From: Pseudomonadota bacterium | GTDB lineage: Bacteria > Desulfobacterota > Syntrophia > Syntrophales > JADFWA01 | Length of the DNA: 17,717 bases | NCBI GenBank assembly: GCA_015222855.1 | Contig: JADFWA010000125.1 | Span: 1-17,717 of the forward strand | Direction of reading: 5' to 3' | Shown here: positions 1-9,102 of the stretch, piece by piece | Layout of the letters: every line of letters starts with the position of its first letter | How positions within the stretch are numbered: position 1 is the first letter of the stretch | The notes under the pieces: generated by a model | What the model was told of the DNA's origin: nothing | What the model saw: only the letters and a program-made list of their open reading frames with translations | Databases searched by the model: none | Made by a program: the position numbers and the translations under genes

Positions 1-1
1 A

Positions 2-2230
2 CGTCGGCCGGTTGAGGAGAAGGTGGTCGCTCCGCCCGAGAAAGAGGAGATACCCGTAGCGGAGAAGAAAGAAGCGGTTGAAATAGCCGAAGTCAAAGAG
101 AAACTTGAGCGGATAGAGAAGCCGGCAAAGGAAATTCCCGCAAAGAAGGGTGAAAAAGAATTACCTGCCGGAATTCCTGAGGTAACTGCGAAGAAGGCCG
201 AAAAAGGGCTAAAAATAGCAAAAGAAATTACTGTTCCCGAGGTGAAGGAGCCTCTGGAGGAGGTAAAAGAAAAGCCCTCAAAAAAGAGGAAGAAACCGGT
301 AGAAGTGGTAATAGAAGAGAAGCCGGCACGGAAAAAGACCTTTGTTAAGCAGTTCATTGGGAAGAAAAAAGCAAAACGCAGGGGAAAGAAACGGGAAGAA
401 AGGCCGGCAGGCTGGAGAGAAGGGAAAAAGGCAGCCGTCATAGAGATGAAGAAGACGGAGGTTACAACTCCAAAGGCGATCAAGAGAAGGATAAAGGTGG
501 CAGATGCGATAAGGGTTGGGGATCTGGCTAAAAGGATGGGTGTTAAGGCGAGTGATATTATAAGTAAACTCATTTCTCTCGGCTTGATGGCAACCATAAA
601 CCAGGCTATTGATTGTGATACAGCTACACTTATTGCCAGTGATTTTGGATATCAGGTAGAACCTGTCGTCGATGAGTATGAGGAGTCTATCAAAATGGCC
701 GATAGTTCCCCGAGAAATCTGAAGCCACGGGCGCCGGTGGTAACGATAATGGGACATGTTGACCATGGCAAGACATCCCTTTTGGATGCCATAAGAGAAA
801 CGAATGTTATTGATGTGGAGGCCGGCGGGATTACGCAGGCAATAGGCGCCTATCACGTAGATATAAAAGGCAGGGATATTGTGTTTCTGGATACCCCGGG
901 GCATGAGGCTTTCACTGCAATGAGGGCCAGGGGGGCGCAGGTGACGGATGTGGTTGTCCTTGTGGTGGCTGCCGACGATGGTGTGAAGGAGCAAACCGTT
1001 GAGGCAATCAATCATTCACGTGTGGCCGGTGTTCCGATCATAGTTGCCATAAACAAGATTGACAAACCGGGGGCTAATCTGGAGAGAGTAAAACAGGAAC
1101 TTTCGGACCATGATCTTGTTCCTGAGGAATGGGGAGGCAGCACGATATTTTCCGAGATTTCTGCAAAGAAAAAAGTGGGGATAGAAGATCTTCTGGAATT
1201 GATACTTCTCCAGGCGGATATCATGGAGCTCAAAGCCGATCCCGACAGGCCTGCCAGCGGTATTGTCATAGAAGCGAAGCTTGACAGGGGGAGAGGGCCG
1301 GTAGCCACAGTCTTGATTCAGGATGGGACATTAAAGGAGGGGGATGCCTTTGTTTCCAGGACGGAGTATGGCAGGGTTCGGGCCATGGTAAATGACAAAG
1401 GGCAACGGATTAAAGCTGCCGGGCCTTCCATGCCGGTGGAGGTCATAGGCTTTTCAAATGTGCCCCAGGCAAGTACGGATTTTGTTTGTGTCGAGGATGA
1501 AAAAAAGGCACGCAGCATGGGAGAATACCGGTTGATAAAGGAGAGGGAGAAGGAACTTTCCGCTTCTTCGAAGATTACGCTGGAGCAACTGTATGAGAGA
1601 ATAAAAGAGGGAGTAAAGGAACTCAATGTAATCATCAAAGGAGATGTCCATGGTTCCGTAGAGGCGCTGTCCGAGGCGCTGGTCAAGCTCAGCACCAAAG
1701 ATATAAAACTGAAAATTATTCACAGTTCTACAGGTGCAATTACGGAAGTGGACGTAATGCTGGCATCGGCGTCCGATGCGATTATTATAGGATTTAATGT
1801 TAGACCTGATGCCAGGGTTTCGGAGACTGCCGAACAGGAAGGGGTAGATATCGAGCTTTACGATGTCATATATGATGCTATTGCCGATGTGAAAGCCGCA
1901 ATGGAGGGGCTCCTCGAACCCATTTACAAAGAGGTGGTTCAGGGACGCGTCGAGGTTCGGCAGTTGTTTAAAGCGCCGAAGGTGGGCGTCATTGCCGGCA
2001 GCTATGTTACGGACGGCAAGGTGGCAAGAAGTTCCAATATTAAGGTAGTGAGAGATGGAGTGGTTGTTTATGACGGCAAGATACTTTCACTCAAGAGATT
2101 TAAGGATGACGCCAGTGAGGTTGCATCAGGATTTGAATGTGGTATAGCGGTAGAGGGGTTCAATGATATCAAGGTAGGGGATACACTCGAGGCTTATATT
2201 AAAGAGCAAGTAGCGAGGAAGCTGGAATAA
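2..2230 (+). CDS. infB: Translation initiation factor IF-2, 5'-truncated by the window edge
   Basis: IF-2 is the GTPase that brings initiator fMet-tRNA to the 30S subunit and promotes 50S joining. The frame is open from base 2, so the GTG at 23 is an internal valine and the true start lies upstream; 742 residues are visible against about 800-1000 for the family. Numbering from base 23, residues 1-150 are a Lys/Glu/Pro-rich linker. An IF2_N domain follows near 153-205, then the GTPase domain with GHVDHGKT (244-251), GGITQ (268), DTPGHE (290), NKID (344) and a SAK motif near 380. Domains II to IV fill the rest, and the C-terminal fMet-tRNA-binding domain is complete. The first N-terminal IF2_N copy is presumably beyond the edge. 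It heads the rbfA-truB-rpsO-pnp cluster. The identification is certain; only the 5' end is missing. Confidence 0.98.
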   Translation, partial: RRPVEEKVVAPPEKEEIPVAEKKEAVEIAEVKEKLERIEKPAKEIPAKKGEKELPAGIPEVTAKKAEKGLKIAKEITVPEVKEPLEEVKEKPSKKRKKPVEVVIEEKPARKKTFVKQFIGKKKAKRRGKKREERPAGWREGKKAAVIEMKKTEVTTPKAIKRRIKVADAIRVGDLAKRMGVKASDIISKLISLGLMATINQAIDCDTATLIASDFGYQVEPVVDEYEESIKMADSSPRNLKPRAPVVTIMGHVDHGKTSLLDAIRETNVIDVEAGGITQAIGAYHVDIKGRDIVFLDTPGHEAFTAMRARGAQVTDVVVLVVAADDGVKEQTVEAINHSRVAGVPIIVAINKIDKPGANLERVKQELSDHDLVPEEWGGSTIFSEISAKKKVGIEDLLELILLQADIMELKADPDRPASGIVIEAKLDRGRGPVATVLIQDGTLKEGDAFVSRTEYGRVRAMVNDKGQRIKAAGPSMPVEVIGFSNVPQASTDFVCVEDEKKARSMGEYRLIKEREKELSASSKITLEQLYERIKEGVKELNVIIKGDVHGSVEALSEALVKLSTKDIKLKIIHSSTGAITEVDVMLASASDAIIIGFNVRPDARVSETAEQEGVDIELYDVIYDAIADVKAAMEGLLEPIYKEVVQGRVEVRQLFKAPKVGVIAGSYVTDGKVARSSNIKVVRDGVVVYDGKILSLKRFKDDASEVASGFECGIAVEGFNDIKVGDTLEAYIKEQVARKLE

Positions 2231-2245
2231 ATTCATATATCTTGC

Positions 2246-2334
2246 CACAAAGACACCAAGGCACAAAGTTTATAAGATTATTCTATATATCCCTCCTGTA
2301 ACCCTTCTTCTCTTTGTGGCTTAGTGACTTAGTG
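2246..2334. repeat. Inverted period-8 repeat, copy 1 (unit CACNAAGN)
   Basis: Left arm 2246-2269 holds three units on the plus strand: CACAAAGA, CACCAAGG, CACAAAGT. Right arm 2311-2334 holds three on the minus strand: CACTAAGT, CACTAAGC, CACAAAGA. Both arms are preceded by GC on their outer side. Arm mismatches fall only at unit positions 4 and 8. The spacer is 41 bases. The element fills most of the 131-base gap between infB and the DUF503 gene. A second copy of the family lies at 11584-11740. Confidence 0.85.
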
Positions 2335-2361
2335 GCTTAATAAACACCTAATTTTTATAAA

Positions 2362-2712
2362 ATGGTAGTCGGCGTAGGCATAATAGATATTTATATTTTT
2401 GACAGCAGATCCCTGAAGAGTAAACGGGGGGTTCTGCGGAGCATATTAAAAAGAACGCAAAACCGGTTCAATATATCCATAGCAGAGGTAGGCGACAACG
2501 ATGATTGGAAAAGGGGAAGGATCGGATTTAGTGTGGTGGGAAATGATACGGGTTACATAAATTCAAAAATGGACAAAATCTTAAAATTTATTGATAGCTT
2601 GAATCTTGCGGAGGTGTTGAATTCGAAAGTAGAAATCACCAGCTTTTCTGATGTTATGGACCGGCGTGGTTATATGAAAGATATTATAGTGAACGATCAT
2701 GATGAACTTTAA
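2362..2712 (+). CDS. DUF503 family protein (YlxP-like)
   Basis: A small protein of 116 residues with the DUF503 signature: an N-terminal GVGIIDIYIFDSRSLKSKRG-type strand and the R-S-L-K-S-K-R motif (about residues 15-22), a middle ISIAEVGDNDDWKR segment (near 40), and a C-terminal ITSFSDV strand. Its biochemical role is not established; its position between infB and rbfA is conserved in many Firmicutes and Deltaproteobacteria, suggesting a link to ribosome maturation or initiation. It follows a 131-base gap filled by an inverted repeat, and no Shine-Dalgarno is visible before the ATG (the sequence there is AT-only). Its 3' end overlaps rbfA by 14 bases, so rbfA is probably translationally coupled. 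Family assignment is firm; function unknown. Confidence 0.9.
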   Translation: MVVGVGIIDIYIFDSRSLKSKRGVLRSILKRTQNRFNISIAEVGDNDDWKRGRIGFSVVGNDTGYINSKMDKILKFIDSLNLAEVLNSKVEITSFSDVMDRRGYMKDIIVNDHDEL

Positions 2713-3058
2713 AAGGGCTGACAGGGTGGCTGATCTTATAAAAGCAGAAATCTCAGACATCCTGTTGAAACGGGTAAGGGATCCGAGGGTTGCACATGTG
2801 ACCATCACCGGTGTAAAATTGACTGATGATCTTCGTTCGGCAAAGGTTTTTTTCGTTCAGATGGGGGAGAGTGCCTGCAGTGAAGAAACCATGACGGGCA
2901 TGAGGAAGGCTACCGGGTTTTTGAAAAAAGAACTGGGGAAGAGATTGCAACTTCGCTATGTGCCTGCCATAACCTTCGTTTATGATGAATCATTCGGGTA
3001 CGGGAGTCGTATAGACAGGTTGCTGGAGGAGATAAAGGAAAAGGAGACAGATGCTTGA
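2699..3058 (+). CDS. rbfA: 30S ribosome-binding factor RbfA
   Basis: RbfA is a single KH-like-domain assembly factor that binds the 30S subunit near the 16S 5' helix during late maturation and cold adaptation. The 119-residue product is of normal length. Visible signatures are the N-terminal RADRVADLIKAEISDILLK helix (6-24), RDPRV followed by VTITGVKLTDDLRSAKVFF (about 27-51), and the C-terminal R-Y-V-P-x-x-x-F-x-Y-D-E-S segment. Two adjacent ATG codons (2699 and 2702) are possible starts. Neither has a Shine-Dalgarno, consistent with coupling to the overlapping DUF503 gene. The 3' end overlaps nrnA by 8 bases. Confidence 0.96.
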   Translation: MMNFKRADRVADLIKAEISDILLKRVRDPRVAHVTITGVKLTDDLRSAKVFFVQMGESACSEETMTGMRKATGFLKKELGKRLQLRYVPAITFVYDESFGYGSRIDRLLEEIKEKETDA

Positions 3059-4010
3059 CAGGATAGTTGAAGTCATAAACTCTTGCAGGACTTTTCTTGT
3101 AACCGCTCACGTGCGGCTCGACGGTGATGCCCTGGGGTCGGAGTTGGCCCTGTATCATATTCTTCGCGGTATGGGGAAAGAAGTCGTCATTTACAATCAG
3201 GATGAGACTCCTGAAAATTATAAATTCCTTCCCGGATCCGGGGTTATTGTAAATACCCTTGAATCTGCCCCCGATTTTGATGTTGTATTTGTGTTGGATT
3301 GCAGCGAGATTGAGAGGATAGGGGATGAGGCTTCCCGTGTAGGTTCTATCGGAAGGATGATAAACATAGACCACCATATCTCGAACGGAGGTTTCTGCAA
3401 TATATCGCTGATTGATACTGAAGCGAGTTCCACAGGGGAAATTCTTTATCGACTTTTAGAAAAAATGAAAGTCGATTTAACGGCAGATATTGCAATAAAC
3501 CTTTATGCGGCTATCCTCACGGATACGGGATCATTTCACCATTCCAATACCGGTAAAGATACTTTCGCAATAGCAGGGAAGCTGGTAGAAAAAGGGGCAG
3601 ATCCCCGGTGGATAGCCGAGATGGTTTATGAAGTGAATCCGCCGGCTAAAATTGAGCTTCTGGCGAGGGTTCTCGATACCCTTGAATTTGATTGGGATGG
3701 AAAGATCGGTTCCATTACGGTTACACGACAGATGATCGAGGATGTGGGTGCACTGCCGGAGTATACGGAGGGTTTTGTAGATTTTGTGCGATCGATCAAA
3801 GGTGTCGAAGTTGCCGTAATTTATAGCGAAATTTCGAAGAACAACTTCAGGATGAGCCTGCGGTCCAAGGGGAAAATTAATGTAGAACGGGTTGCCGACA
3901 AATTTGGAGGCGGCGGACACTTAAGTGCCGCGGCCTGCATGATTGAAGGGGATATTGATACCGTTAAGAGCAGTATCGTAAACTCTGTTATAAATCAGCA
4001 AAAGAAGTAA
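3051..4010 (+). CDS. nrnA: Bifunctional oligoribonuclease / pAp phosphatase, DHH family
   Basis: NrnA-type enzymes degrade 2-5-nucleotide RNAs (nanoRNAs) and dephosphorylate 3'-phosphoadenosine 5'-phosphate to AMP, using metal ions bound by the DHH domain. In the 319-residue protein I see the D-x-D-A-x-G-S motif (D24-S30), a DCSE segment, the DHH triad (D107-H109) in NIDHHISN, and the DHHA1-domain GGGGH loop (286-290) that binds substrate. The start ATG at 3051 has AAGGAG just upstream, within the rbfA 3' end. Placement between rbfA and truB is standard. It is followed by a 109-base gap carrying a palindromic repeat. Confidence 0.95.
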   Translation: MLDRIVEVINSCRTFLVTAHVRLDGDALGSELALYHILRGMGKEVVIYNQDETPENYKFLPGSGVIVNTLESAPDFDVVFVLDCSEIERIGDEASRVGSIGRMINIDHHISNGGFCNISLIDTEASSTGEILYRLLEKMKVDLTADIAINLYAAILTDTGSFHHSNTGKDTFAIAGKLVEKGADPRWIAEMVYEVNPPAKIELLARVLDTLEFDWDGKIGSITVTRQMIEDVGALPEYTEGFVDFVRSIKGVEVAVIYSEISKNNFRMSLRSKGKINVERVADKFGGGGHLSAAACMIEGDIDTVKSSIVNSVINQQKK

Positions 4011-4013
4011 AAG

Positions 4014-4105
4014 AACAGCTTACAGGGTTCAGTTGTCAGCATTCAGAAAAAGATTGATTTGGAAGAATACCCCTGACGGCCGATTCCTGATCCCTGTGAA
4101 CTGTT
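4014..4105. repeat. Palindromic dispersed element between nrnA and truB
   Basis: Left arm 4014-4032 reads AACAGCTTACAGGGTTCAG. The reverse complement of right arm 4087-4105 reads AACAGTTCACAGGGATCAG, identical at 16 of 19 positions. The 54-base spacer contains further TTCAG/TCAG words. A half-copy with 17 of 19 identity to the left arm lies directly before pilP (14068-14086). The element fills most of the nrnA-truB gap and creates a spurious in-frame extension of truB. Confidence 0.8.
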
Positions 4106-4119
4106 TGCAGTGTGATTGT

Positions 4120-5052
4120 ATGAACGGCGTTATAATAATTGATAAACCGCTAGGAAAGACATCTCATGATATTGTTGAGGATGTCAAAAAGACGCTCGGT
4201 GTAAGGAAGGTTGGTCATACCGGCACACTTGACCCGCTTGCCACCGGGGTGCTGCCTGTGTGTGTCAACGAGGCGACAAAACTTGCCCAATTTTTCTTGA
4301 CGGATGGTAAAGAATACAGGGCTACAATGCTTTTAGGTGTTGAAACTGATACCCTCGATATAGAGGGTAAAATAATCGTTCAGAGGGAACCTCATGTCAC
4401 CAAAAGTGATATAGAGGATGTGTTGAATAGCTTTGTAGGGGAAATAGAGCAAACTCCTCCCCGTTACTCATCGGTTAAATATAAAGGGAAACCGATGCAT
4501 AAGTGGGCGAGAAGAGGGATTGTTGTTGAGCCCCTTCCCAGGATGGTTGAGGTATACCGGATTACTCTCGAAGACGTAGAGTTGCCCTATGTGACCTTTC
4601 TGGTATCATGTTCGAAGGGAACCTATATAAGATCCCTCTGTTCCGATATAGGGCAGAAATTGGGGTGTGGGGGCTGCCTGTCCGGATTGAGGAGGATAAG
4701 GAGCGGTCATTTTTGTGAGGAGGCGGCTGTGTCTCTTGAAAATATTCACGATCAGAGGAAAAGAGATCTGTTGGAAAAAAATATAGTTCCGATGGCAGAT
4801 GCCCTGCCAGACTTTTCCACTATTGATGTGGATCAAAAACTGGCAGGCAGGTTAAAGAAGGGTTATCAGCCTGCGGTTGGGGATCTGGCAGAACATCGTG
4901 TTCCTTTTCTTACCGCTGGAGATGTGGTAAAATTCGTCTCATGGGAAGGTCACCTTGTGGCTCTGGCCAGGATGCTTTATTCATTTGATCAGATTTCCTC
5001 GTTGGATTCAAAAAAGCAACTGGTCAAAATTTTAAGGGTATTCAATTGTTAA
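4120..5052 (+). CDS. truB: tRNA pseudouridine(55) synthase TruB
   Basis: TruB isomerises U55 in the T-loop of most tRNAs. From the ATG at 4120 the protein has 310 residues, normal for the family, and begins with the typical MNGVIIIDKPLGKTSHDIV. The catalytic motif GHTGTLDPLATG places the nucleophilic aspartate at D38. A Y-S-S-V-K-Y-K-G-K-P segment and the C-S-K-G-T-Y-I-R-S-L motif follow, and the C-terminal region ends in a short TruB_C/PUA-like domain. A longer frame from a TTG at 4033 exists, but its extra 29 codons lie inside a palindromic repeat and do not resemble TruB, so I reject it. No clear Shine-Dalgarno precedes 4120. Confidence 0.96.
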   Translation: MNGVIIIDKPLGKTSHDIVEDVKKTLGVRKVGHTGTLDPLATGVLPVCVNEATKLAQFFLTDGKEYRATMLLGVETDTLDIEGKIIVQREPHVTKSDIEDVLNSFVGEIEQTPPRYSSVKYKGKPMHKWARRGIVVEPLPRMVEVYRITLEDVELPYVTFLVSCSKGTYIRSLCSDIGQKLGCGGCLSGLRRIRSGHFCEEAAVSLENIHDQRKRDLLEKNIVPMADALPDFSTIDVDQKLAGRLKKGYQPAVGDLAEHRVPFLTAGDVVKFVSWEGHLVALARMLYSFDQISSLDSKKQLVKILRVFNC

Positions 5053-5066
5053 TGGAAGATAACGAG

Positions 5067-5072
5067 TATAAT
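5067..5072 (+). promoter_or_regulatory. Possible promoter -10 box for rpsO
   Basis: A perfect TATAAT lies in the truB-rpsO gap, with TTGTTA at 5046-5051 as a possible -35 element. The spacer is only 15 bases, which is short for sigma-70. The gap otherwise holds nothing but the rpsO ribosome-binding site, and it is the one wide junction in this cluster without a repeat. Suggestive only. Confidence 0.35.
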
Positions 5073-5134
5073 TTACGCGGAATTGTAATGAATATAAAAG
5101 CTTGAGTAGAGTTTCTTGAAAGGAGGATAAAAAA

Positions 5135-5404
5135 GTGGTGTTGGAATTAGACAGGAAAAGGGAGATAATCAAAGATTTTCAGGTGCATGAGAGTGATACC
5201 GGGTCTTCGGAGGTTCAGATTGCTCTCCTCAGTGCGAGAATAAAATATCTAACGGAGCATTTCAAGGTTCACAAGAAGGACCACCACTCCCGCAGGGGAC
5301 TTTTAAAGCTTGTCGGGCAGAGGAGAAGATTTCTGGATTATCTTAAAGGGAAGGATGTTGAAAAGTATAGAACAGTTATCAAGCGGTTAGGGATAAGAAA
5401 GTAA
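5135..5404 (+). CDS. rpsO: 30S ribosomal protein S15
   Basis: S15 is a primary 16S rRNA-binding protein of the 30S platform. The 89-residue length equals that of E. coli S15, and the hallmark segments are present: [16 protein letters not shown] (about 20-35), [12 protein letters not shown] (about 45-56), and [13 protein letters not shown] followed by the C-terminal IKRLGIRK. Translation starts at GTG. Two consecutive GTG codons (5135 and 5138) are possible; an AGGAGG at 5121-5126 sits 8 bases from the first, which I chose. It is followed by a 164-base gap containing a long hairpin, then pnp, the same arrangement as the rpsO-pnp operon of E. coli. Confidence 0.97.
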   Translation: MVLELDRKREIIKDFQVHESDTGSSEVQIALLSARIKYLTEHFKVHKKDHHSRRGLLKLVGQRRRFLDYLKGKDVEKYRTVIKRLGIRK

Positions 5405-5432
5405 GAAGAAAGGCTAAACGTAATCGTTCACC

Positions 5433-5534
5433 TCACCGCTGTTAGTTCAGAGTTCAAAGTTCAAAGTTCAGAGTTAAAGGACTCTGAACCCTGAACCCTG
5501 AACCCTGAACTCTCTTTTAAAGACTTTGCGGTGA
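5433..5534 (+). repeat. Long heptad-repeat hairpin between rpsO and pnp
   Basis: Left arm 5445-5475 contains four GTTCARR heptads; right arm 5480-5510 contains four in inverse orientation. Arms pair at about 25 of 31 positions around a 4-base loop (5476-5479). A second, outer 7-bp pairing joins TCACCGC (5433-5439) with GCGGTGA (5528-5534). A short T-rich run follows the inner stem (5511-5518). In the rpsO-pnp transcript this would be a long double-stranded structure just upstream of the pnp ribosome-binding site. Confidence 0.82.
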
Positions 5535-5568
5535 ACTATTACTTAATTATGAGAAAAAAGGAGAATAA

Positions 5569-7689
5569 ATGAAAGAAATATTTAGTACAGATTTTGCGGG
5601 GAGAGATATCTCCCTGAGGGCGCATTATATGGCAGGTCAGGCGGATGGAGCCGTTTTGGTTACCTATGGCGATACCGTGGTTCTTGTCACTGCAGTATCG
5701 ATGAGAAGCAGCAGAGAGGGTCTTGATTTCCTGCCGCTGACCGTGGACTATCAGGAGATGACCTATGCGGCAGGGAAAATACCCGGTGGATTTTTCAAGA
5801 GAGAAGGACGTCCAAATGAAAGAGAGATTTTGACGTGCAGAATTATTGACAGGGCCATACGTCCCCTCTTTCCCAAGGGGTATTTTTATGAGACGCAGAT
5901 TGTGGCGACAGTGCTTTCTGTGGATAATGAAAATGATCCTGATATTGCCGCAATGCTGGGCGCATCCGCTGCTCTTGAGATGTCGGATATCCCGTTCAAA
6001 GGTCCGGTTGCCGGTGTGAGGGTCGGCCGGCTGGAGGGAGAATTTATATGTAATCCTACGGCGGAGCAGATGAACGGAAGCGACCTGGATCTCTTTCTGG
6101 TGGGAAGGAAAATAATTCCCGGCACAGGCGGCAGGGAATTTGATGTCAATTTAGTGATGCTGGAAGGGGGGGCTCTTGAAATTGAGGAAGACGTAACGGT
6201 TGAGGCCATAAAGTTCGGTCTGGAATCTATGAGGCCGGTGATGGAACTTCAGGATCGCATTCGTCAGGCCATAGGAAAGGAAAAGAGAACGGTAGAGCAG
6301 ATTGAGATTGACGAGGACCTTCGCAGGAAAATATCCGATGCAGCCATGGCTGGTTTAAAAGATGCCTATGCAACGACCGATAAACTGGAGAGGCGGATAA
6401 AACTACGCCAGGTGAGGGAGTCGGTTACGGCCGAGTTCGCTTCTGAAGATGCAGAGATCAGCTCTATGATGAAGGACATCCTGGAGGGGTTGGAGAAGAG
6501 TACCCTCAGGGACATGATTTTGAATGAAAAGAGAAGGATGGATGGCAGATCAAATACGGATATAAGACCTATCAGTTCCGAAACCGGGCTTCTTCCAAGG
6601 ACGCACGGATCGGCGCTATTTACCAGGGGGGAAACCCAGGCCCTGGCCCTTGTGACTCTCGGTACGTCTTCGGATGAACAGAGAATGGATTATATAAGCG
6701 GGGAGGAGATGAGATCATTTATCCTTCATTATAATTTCCCTCCCTTTTCTGTAGGCGAGGCAAGATTTCTAAGAGGCCCCGGAAGGAGGGAAATAGGACA
6801 TGGCGCGCTTGCAAGAAGGGCGTTGCTTCCCGTTATTCCCTCTCAGGAAGAATTTCCCTACACCGTCAGGATTGTTTCCGAAACTCTGTCCTCCAATGGT
6901 TCCTCATCCATGGCCACGGTTTGCGGGGGGATTCTTTCCCTGATGGATGCCGGTGTGCCGGTGAGGGATGTTGTCGCCGGTATTGCCATGGGTCTGTTGA
7001 AGGAGGGCGAAGCGGTTGTCATCCTTTCCGACATCCTTGGCGATGAAGATCACGCGGGCGATATGGATTTCAAGGTATGCGGCACAAAGAAGGGCATTAC
7101 CGCCATGCAGATGGATATAAAGATCGATGGGATTACGGAAGATATCCTCAGAAAAGCGCTCCATCAGGCGAGAGAGGGAAGACTTTTTATTATTGAAAAG
7201 ATGAATGAGACCCTAAGTGCCCCGAAGGAAGATATTTCACCCTATGCCCCGAGGATAACTACTGTAATGGTCAAGCAGGACAGGATAAGGGACGTTATAG
7301 GTACCGGAGGAAAGAACATAAGGCAGATTATAAGTGAAACGGGAGTCGATATAAATGTAGAGGATGATGGAACGGTGACCATTGCTTCCAGTGATTCGGA
7401 GGCGGCAAGGAAGGCCGTTGAGATGGTCAAGATGCTGACCGAAGAGGCTGAAGTGGGGAAGATTTATCTTGGTACGGTAAGAAAAGTTGTCGATTTTGGA
7501 GCCTTTGTGGAGATATTACCCGGTACGGATGGACTGGTGCATATATCGCAACTTGCCAGGGAAAGGGTCAATAAGGTCACGGATGTTCTTAATGAGGGTG
7601 ACAAGGTGTCGGTTAAGGTTATCGAGATTGACAGGCAGGGGAAAATAAGATTGAGCAGGAAGGAAGCGCTTGAGCGCGATGCGGAATAA
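5569..7689 (+). CDS. pnp: Polyribonucleotide nucleotidyltransferase (PNPase)
   Basis: PNPase is a trimeric 3'-5' phosphorolytic exoribonuclease and RNA polymerase acting in mRNA turnover. The 706-residue product carries two RNase PH-like domains separated by the helical linker (about 240-320). The second PH domain contains the active-site acidic cluster [11 protein letters not shown] (491-501). The KH domain has its GxxG loop as GTGG at 578-581, and the S1 domain (about 629-695) contains [15 protein letters not shown] and DGLVHISQL. The ATG at 5569 has AAGGAG at 5558-5563. It follows rpsO after a gap with a long hairpin, an arrangement that in E. coli underlies RNase III/PNPase autoregulation. 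The 3' end overlaps the next gene. Confidence 0.98.
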   Translation: MKEIFSTDFAGRDISLRAHYMAGQADGAVLVTYGDTVVLVTAVSMRSSREGLDFLPLTVDYQEMTYAAGKIPGGFFKREGRPNEREILTCRIIDRAIRPLFPKGYFYETQIVATVLSVDNENDPDIAAMLGASAALEMSDIPFKGPVAGVRVGRLEGEFICNPTAEQMNGSDLDLFLVGRKIIPGTGGREFDVNLVMLEGGALEIEEDVTVEAIKFGLESMRPVMELQDRIRQAIGKEKRTVEQIEIDEDLRRKISDAAMAGLKDAYATTDKLERRIKLRQVRESVTAEFASEDAEISSMMKDILEGLEKSTLRDMILNEKRRMDGRSNTDIRPISSETGLLPRTHGSALFTRGETQALALVTLGTSSDEQRMDYISGEEMRSFILHYNFPPFSVGEARFLRGPGRREIGHGALARRALLPVIPSQEEFPYTVRIVSETLSSNGSSSMATVCGGILSLMDAGVPVRDVVAGIAMGLLKEGEAVVILSDILGDEDHAGDMDFKVCGTKKGITAMQMDIKIDGITEDILRKALHQAREGRLFIIEKMNETLSAPKEDISPYAPRITTVMVKQDRIRDVIGTGGKNIRQIISETGVDINVEDDGTVTIASSDSEAARKAVEMVKMLTEEAEVGKIYLGTVRKVVDFGAFVEILPGTDGLVHISQLARERVNKVTDVLNEGDKVSVKVIEIDRQGKIRLSRKEALERDAE

Positions 7690-8935
7690 AACCGTTCTGG
7701 ATAATGGTATAAGGGTCATTTCTGAAGAGATCAGCCATGTGAGATCGGTGTCACTAGGGGTTTGGGTCAGGTGCGGTTCTCGCGGTGAAAATGAGGCAAT
7801 AAACGGGGTGGCCCATTTTATAGAGCATATGCTCTTCAAGGGAACAGAGAGCAGAACCGCCTTTGATATAGCGTCGGAAATAGATTCCGTCGGTGGCATA
7901 ATGAATGCCTTCACCGGCAAGGAGTTGACTTCTTTTTATATTAAGATACCCGATTACCACCTTCCTATGGCGATTGACCTTCTTGCCGACATATTAAAAA
8001 ACTCTCTTTTCGATCCTGAGGAGATAGAGAAGGAAAAATCGGTGGTTCTTCAGGAAATTTCTTTGGTGGAGGATACGCCAGATGATTATATCCACGATTT
8101 TTTCGAGGAAACCTTCTGGAACGGTCATTCCCTTGGACTTCCCGTTTTGGGAACAAGGAAAACGGTTGCCGGTTTTGAAACGGATGCCCTTGTTAAATTC
8201 TTTACTGAAAGATACAGGGGGGGGAATCTGGTGTTGACCGCTGCAGGCAATCTGAAACATGATGTTTTCGTTGATCTTGTCCGGAATGCCTTCGAATCAT
8301 TGGAGGGGGAGCCCATAAAGGAAGATTCAGCCAAGCCTGTGGTTACGTCGAGGGGTGCTGTAGTTGAAAAAGATCTGGAACAGGAGCATGTCATTATCGG
8401 TACCATAGCCCCTTCATCCACAAGCCTCCTGCGATATCCCGCAATGCTTATGAATGTTGTTCTCGGCGGGAGTATGAGTTCGAGACTTTTTCAGGAGATC
8501 AGGGAGAAAAGGGGACTTGCTTACTCCATACGTTCTTATCTCGCTCCTTACAGGGATGTGGGTATGCTTGGTATTTATGTGGGTACCGGTGAGGACAAGG
8601 TCCGGGAAGTCATAAACTTGATATTTGAAGAGATGAACAGGGTTAAGAGAGATTTCCTGACGGAAAAGGAGCTTCATTCGGCCAAGGAACTGATAAAGGG
8701 AAATTTATTACTAAGCATGGAGAGTACCGACAACCGTATGACAAGACTTGCCAGGAATGAAATTCTCTTTGAGCGTGACGTTCCGCTGGAAGAAGTTGTT
8801 GCAAATATTGAGGCTGTCAGCAGAGAGGATATCAGAAATCTGGCCGGCGATATCTTCAGCTCCGATACCATTTCCCTGGCGGCCATGGGAAGGGTTTCGG
8901 AAGAGGATATTACAAAGGCTTTGGTTAGACCCTAG
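7679..8935 (+). CDS. M16 family zinc metalloprotease (processing-peptidase-like)
   Basis: A 418-residue, single-chain M16B-type peptidase, usual length for bacterial homologues of mitochondrial processing peptidase beta (YmxG/PepR type). The inverted zinc motif HxxEH is intact as H46-F-I-E49-H50 in [13 protein letters not shown], with the distal glutamate expected in the VVLQEIS segment about 75 residues later. The C-terminal half contains [21 protein letters not shown], the usual substrate-binding signature. The ATG at 7679 overlaps the pnp stop by 11 bases; a TTG at 7670 would add three residues and is nearer a GGAAGG-like Shine-Dalgarno, so the start is not settled. The pnp-M16-dut order is frequent in Deltaproteobacteria. 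The natural substrate is unknown. Confidence 0.93.
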   Translation: MRNKTVLDNGIRVISEEISHVRSVSLGVWVRCGSRGENEAINGVAHFIEHMLFKGTESRTAFDIASEIDSVGGIMNAFTGKELTSFYIKIPDYHLPMAIDLLADILKNSLFDPEEIEKEKSVVLQEISLVEDTPDDYIHDFFEETFWNGHSLGLPVLGTRKTVAGFETDALVKFFTERYRGGNLVLTAAGNLKHDVFVDLVRNAFESLEGEPIKEDSAKPVVTSRGAVVEKDLEQEHVIIGTIAPSSTSLLRYPAMLMNVVLGGSMSSRLFQEIREKRGLAYSIRSYLAPYRDVGMLGIYVGTGEDKVREVINLIFEEMNRVKRDFLTEKELHSAKELIKGNLLLSMESTDNRMTRLARNEILFERDVPLEEVVANIEAVSREDIRNLAGDIFSSDTISLAAMGRVSEEDITKALVRP

Positions 8936-8975
8936 AACACGGTTCAAATTGGTCATTGTCAGGATAACGCTTGTT

Positions 8976-9049
8976 TCATTTGTTTGATTGGTTTTGTTGG
9001 TTCTAACAAATCGAACTAATAAAACCAATTGAACCAATTCAACCAAAAA
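8976..9049. repeat. Inverted period-9 repeat (unit AACYAAYNN) between M16 gene and dut
   Basis: Right array 9014-9049 holds four plus-strand units: AACTAATAA, AACCAATTG, AACCAATTC, AACCAAAAA. Left array 8976-9002 holds three minus-strand units: AACCAACAA, AACCAATCA, AACAAATGA. An 11-base spacer separates them. The core arms 8987-9003 and 9013-9029 pair at 15 of 17 positions. A related GGTTCAAATTGGT word lies further out at 8941-8953. Confidence 0.78.
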
Positions 9050-9055
9050 TGTAGT

Positions 9056-9088
9056 TTGTAGGTTGAGTTGAGGAACGAAACCCAACAG
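9056..9088. repeat. Short hairpin repeat just upstream of dut
   Basis: GGTTGAGTT and AAACCCAAC flank GAGGAACG, forming an imperfect stem-loop at 9061-9087 within TTGTAGGTTGAG...CCCAACAG. I recall very similar GTTGGGTTTCGTTCCTCAAC strings as a dispersed repeat in many unrelated bacterial genomes; that is memory, not a search. It abuts the period-9 element, so the 167-base gap is nearly all repeat. Confidence 0.6.
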
Positions 9089-9102
9089 GTACAGGTTCGG
9101 CT

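Noticed and set aside
278..1015. 245-codon minus-strand open frame inside infB
   Set aside because: Fully antisense to conserved IF-2 domains, with a Cys/His/Tyr-rich composition typical of a shadow frame and no ribosome-binding site or family resemblance.
4033..4119. TTG-initiated N-terminal extension of TruB
   Set aside because: The extra codons lie in a palindromic repeat, lack TruB similarity, and the family N-terminus begins exactly at the ATG at 4120.
5445..5510. CRISPR array or telomere-like sequence (CCCTGAA repeats)
   Set aside because: Units are 7 bases without spacers and are arranged as inverted arms; no cas genes are nearby.
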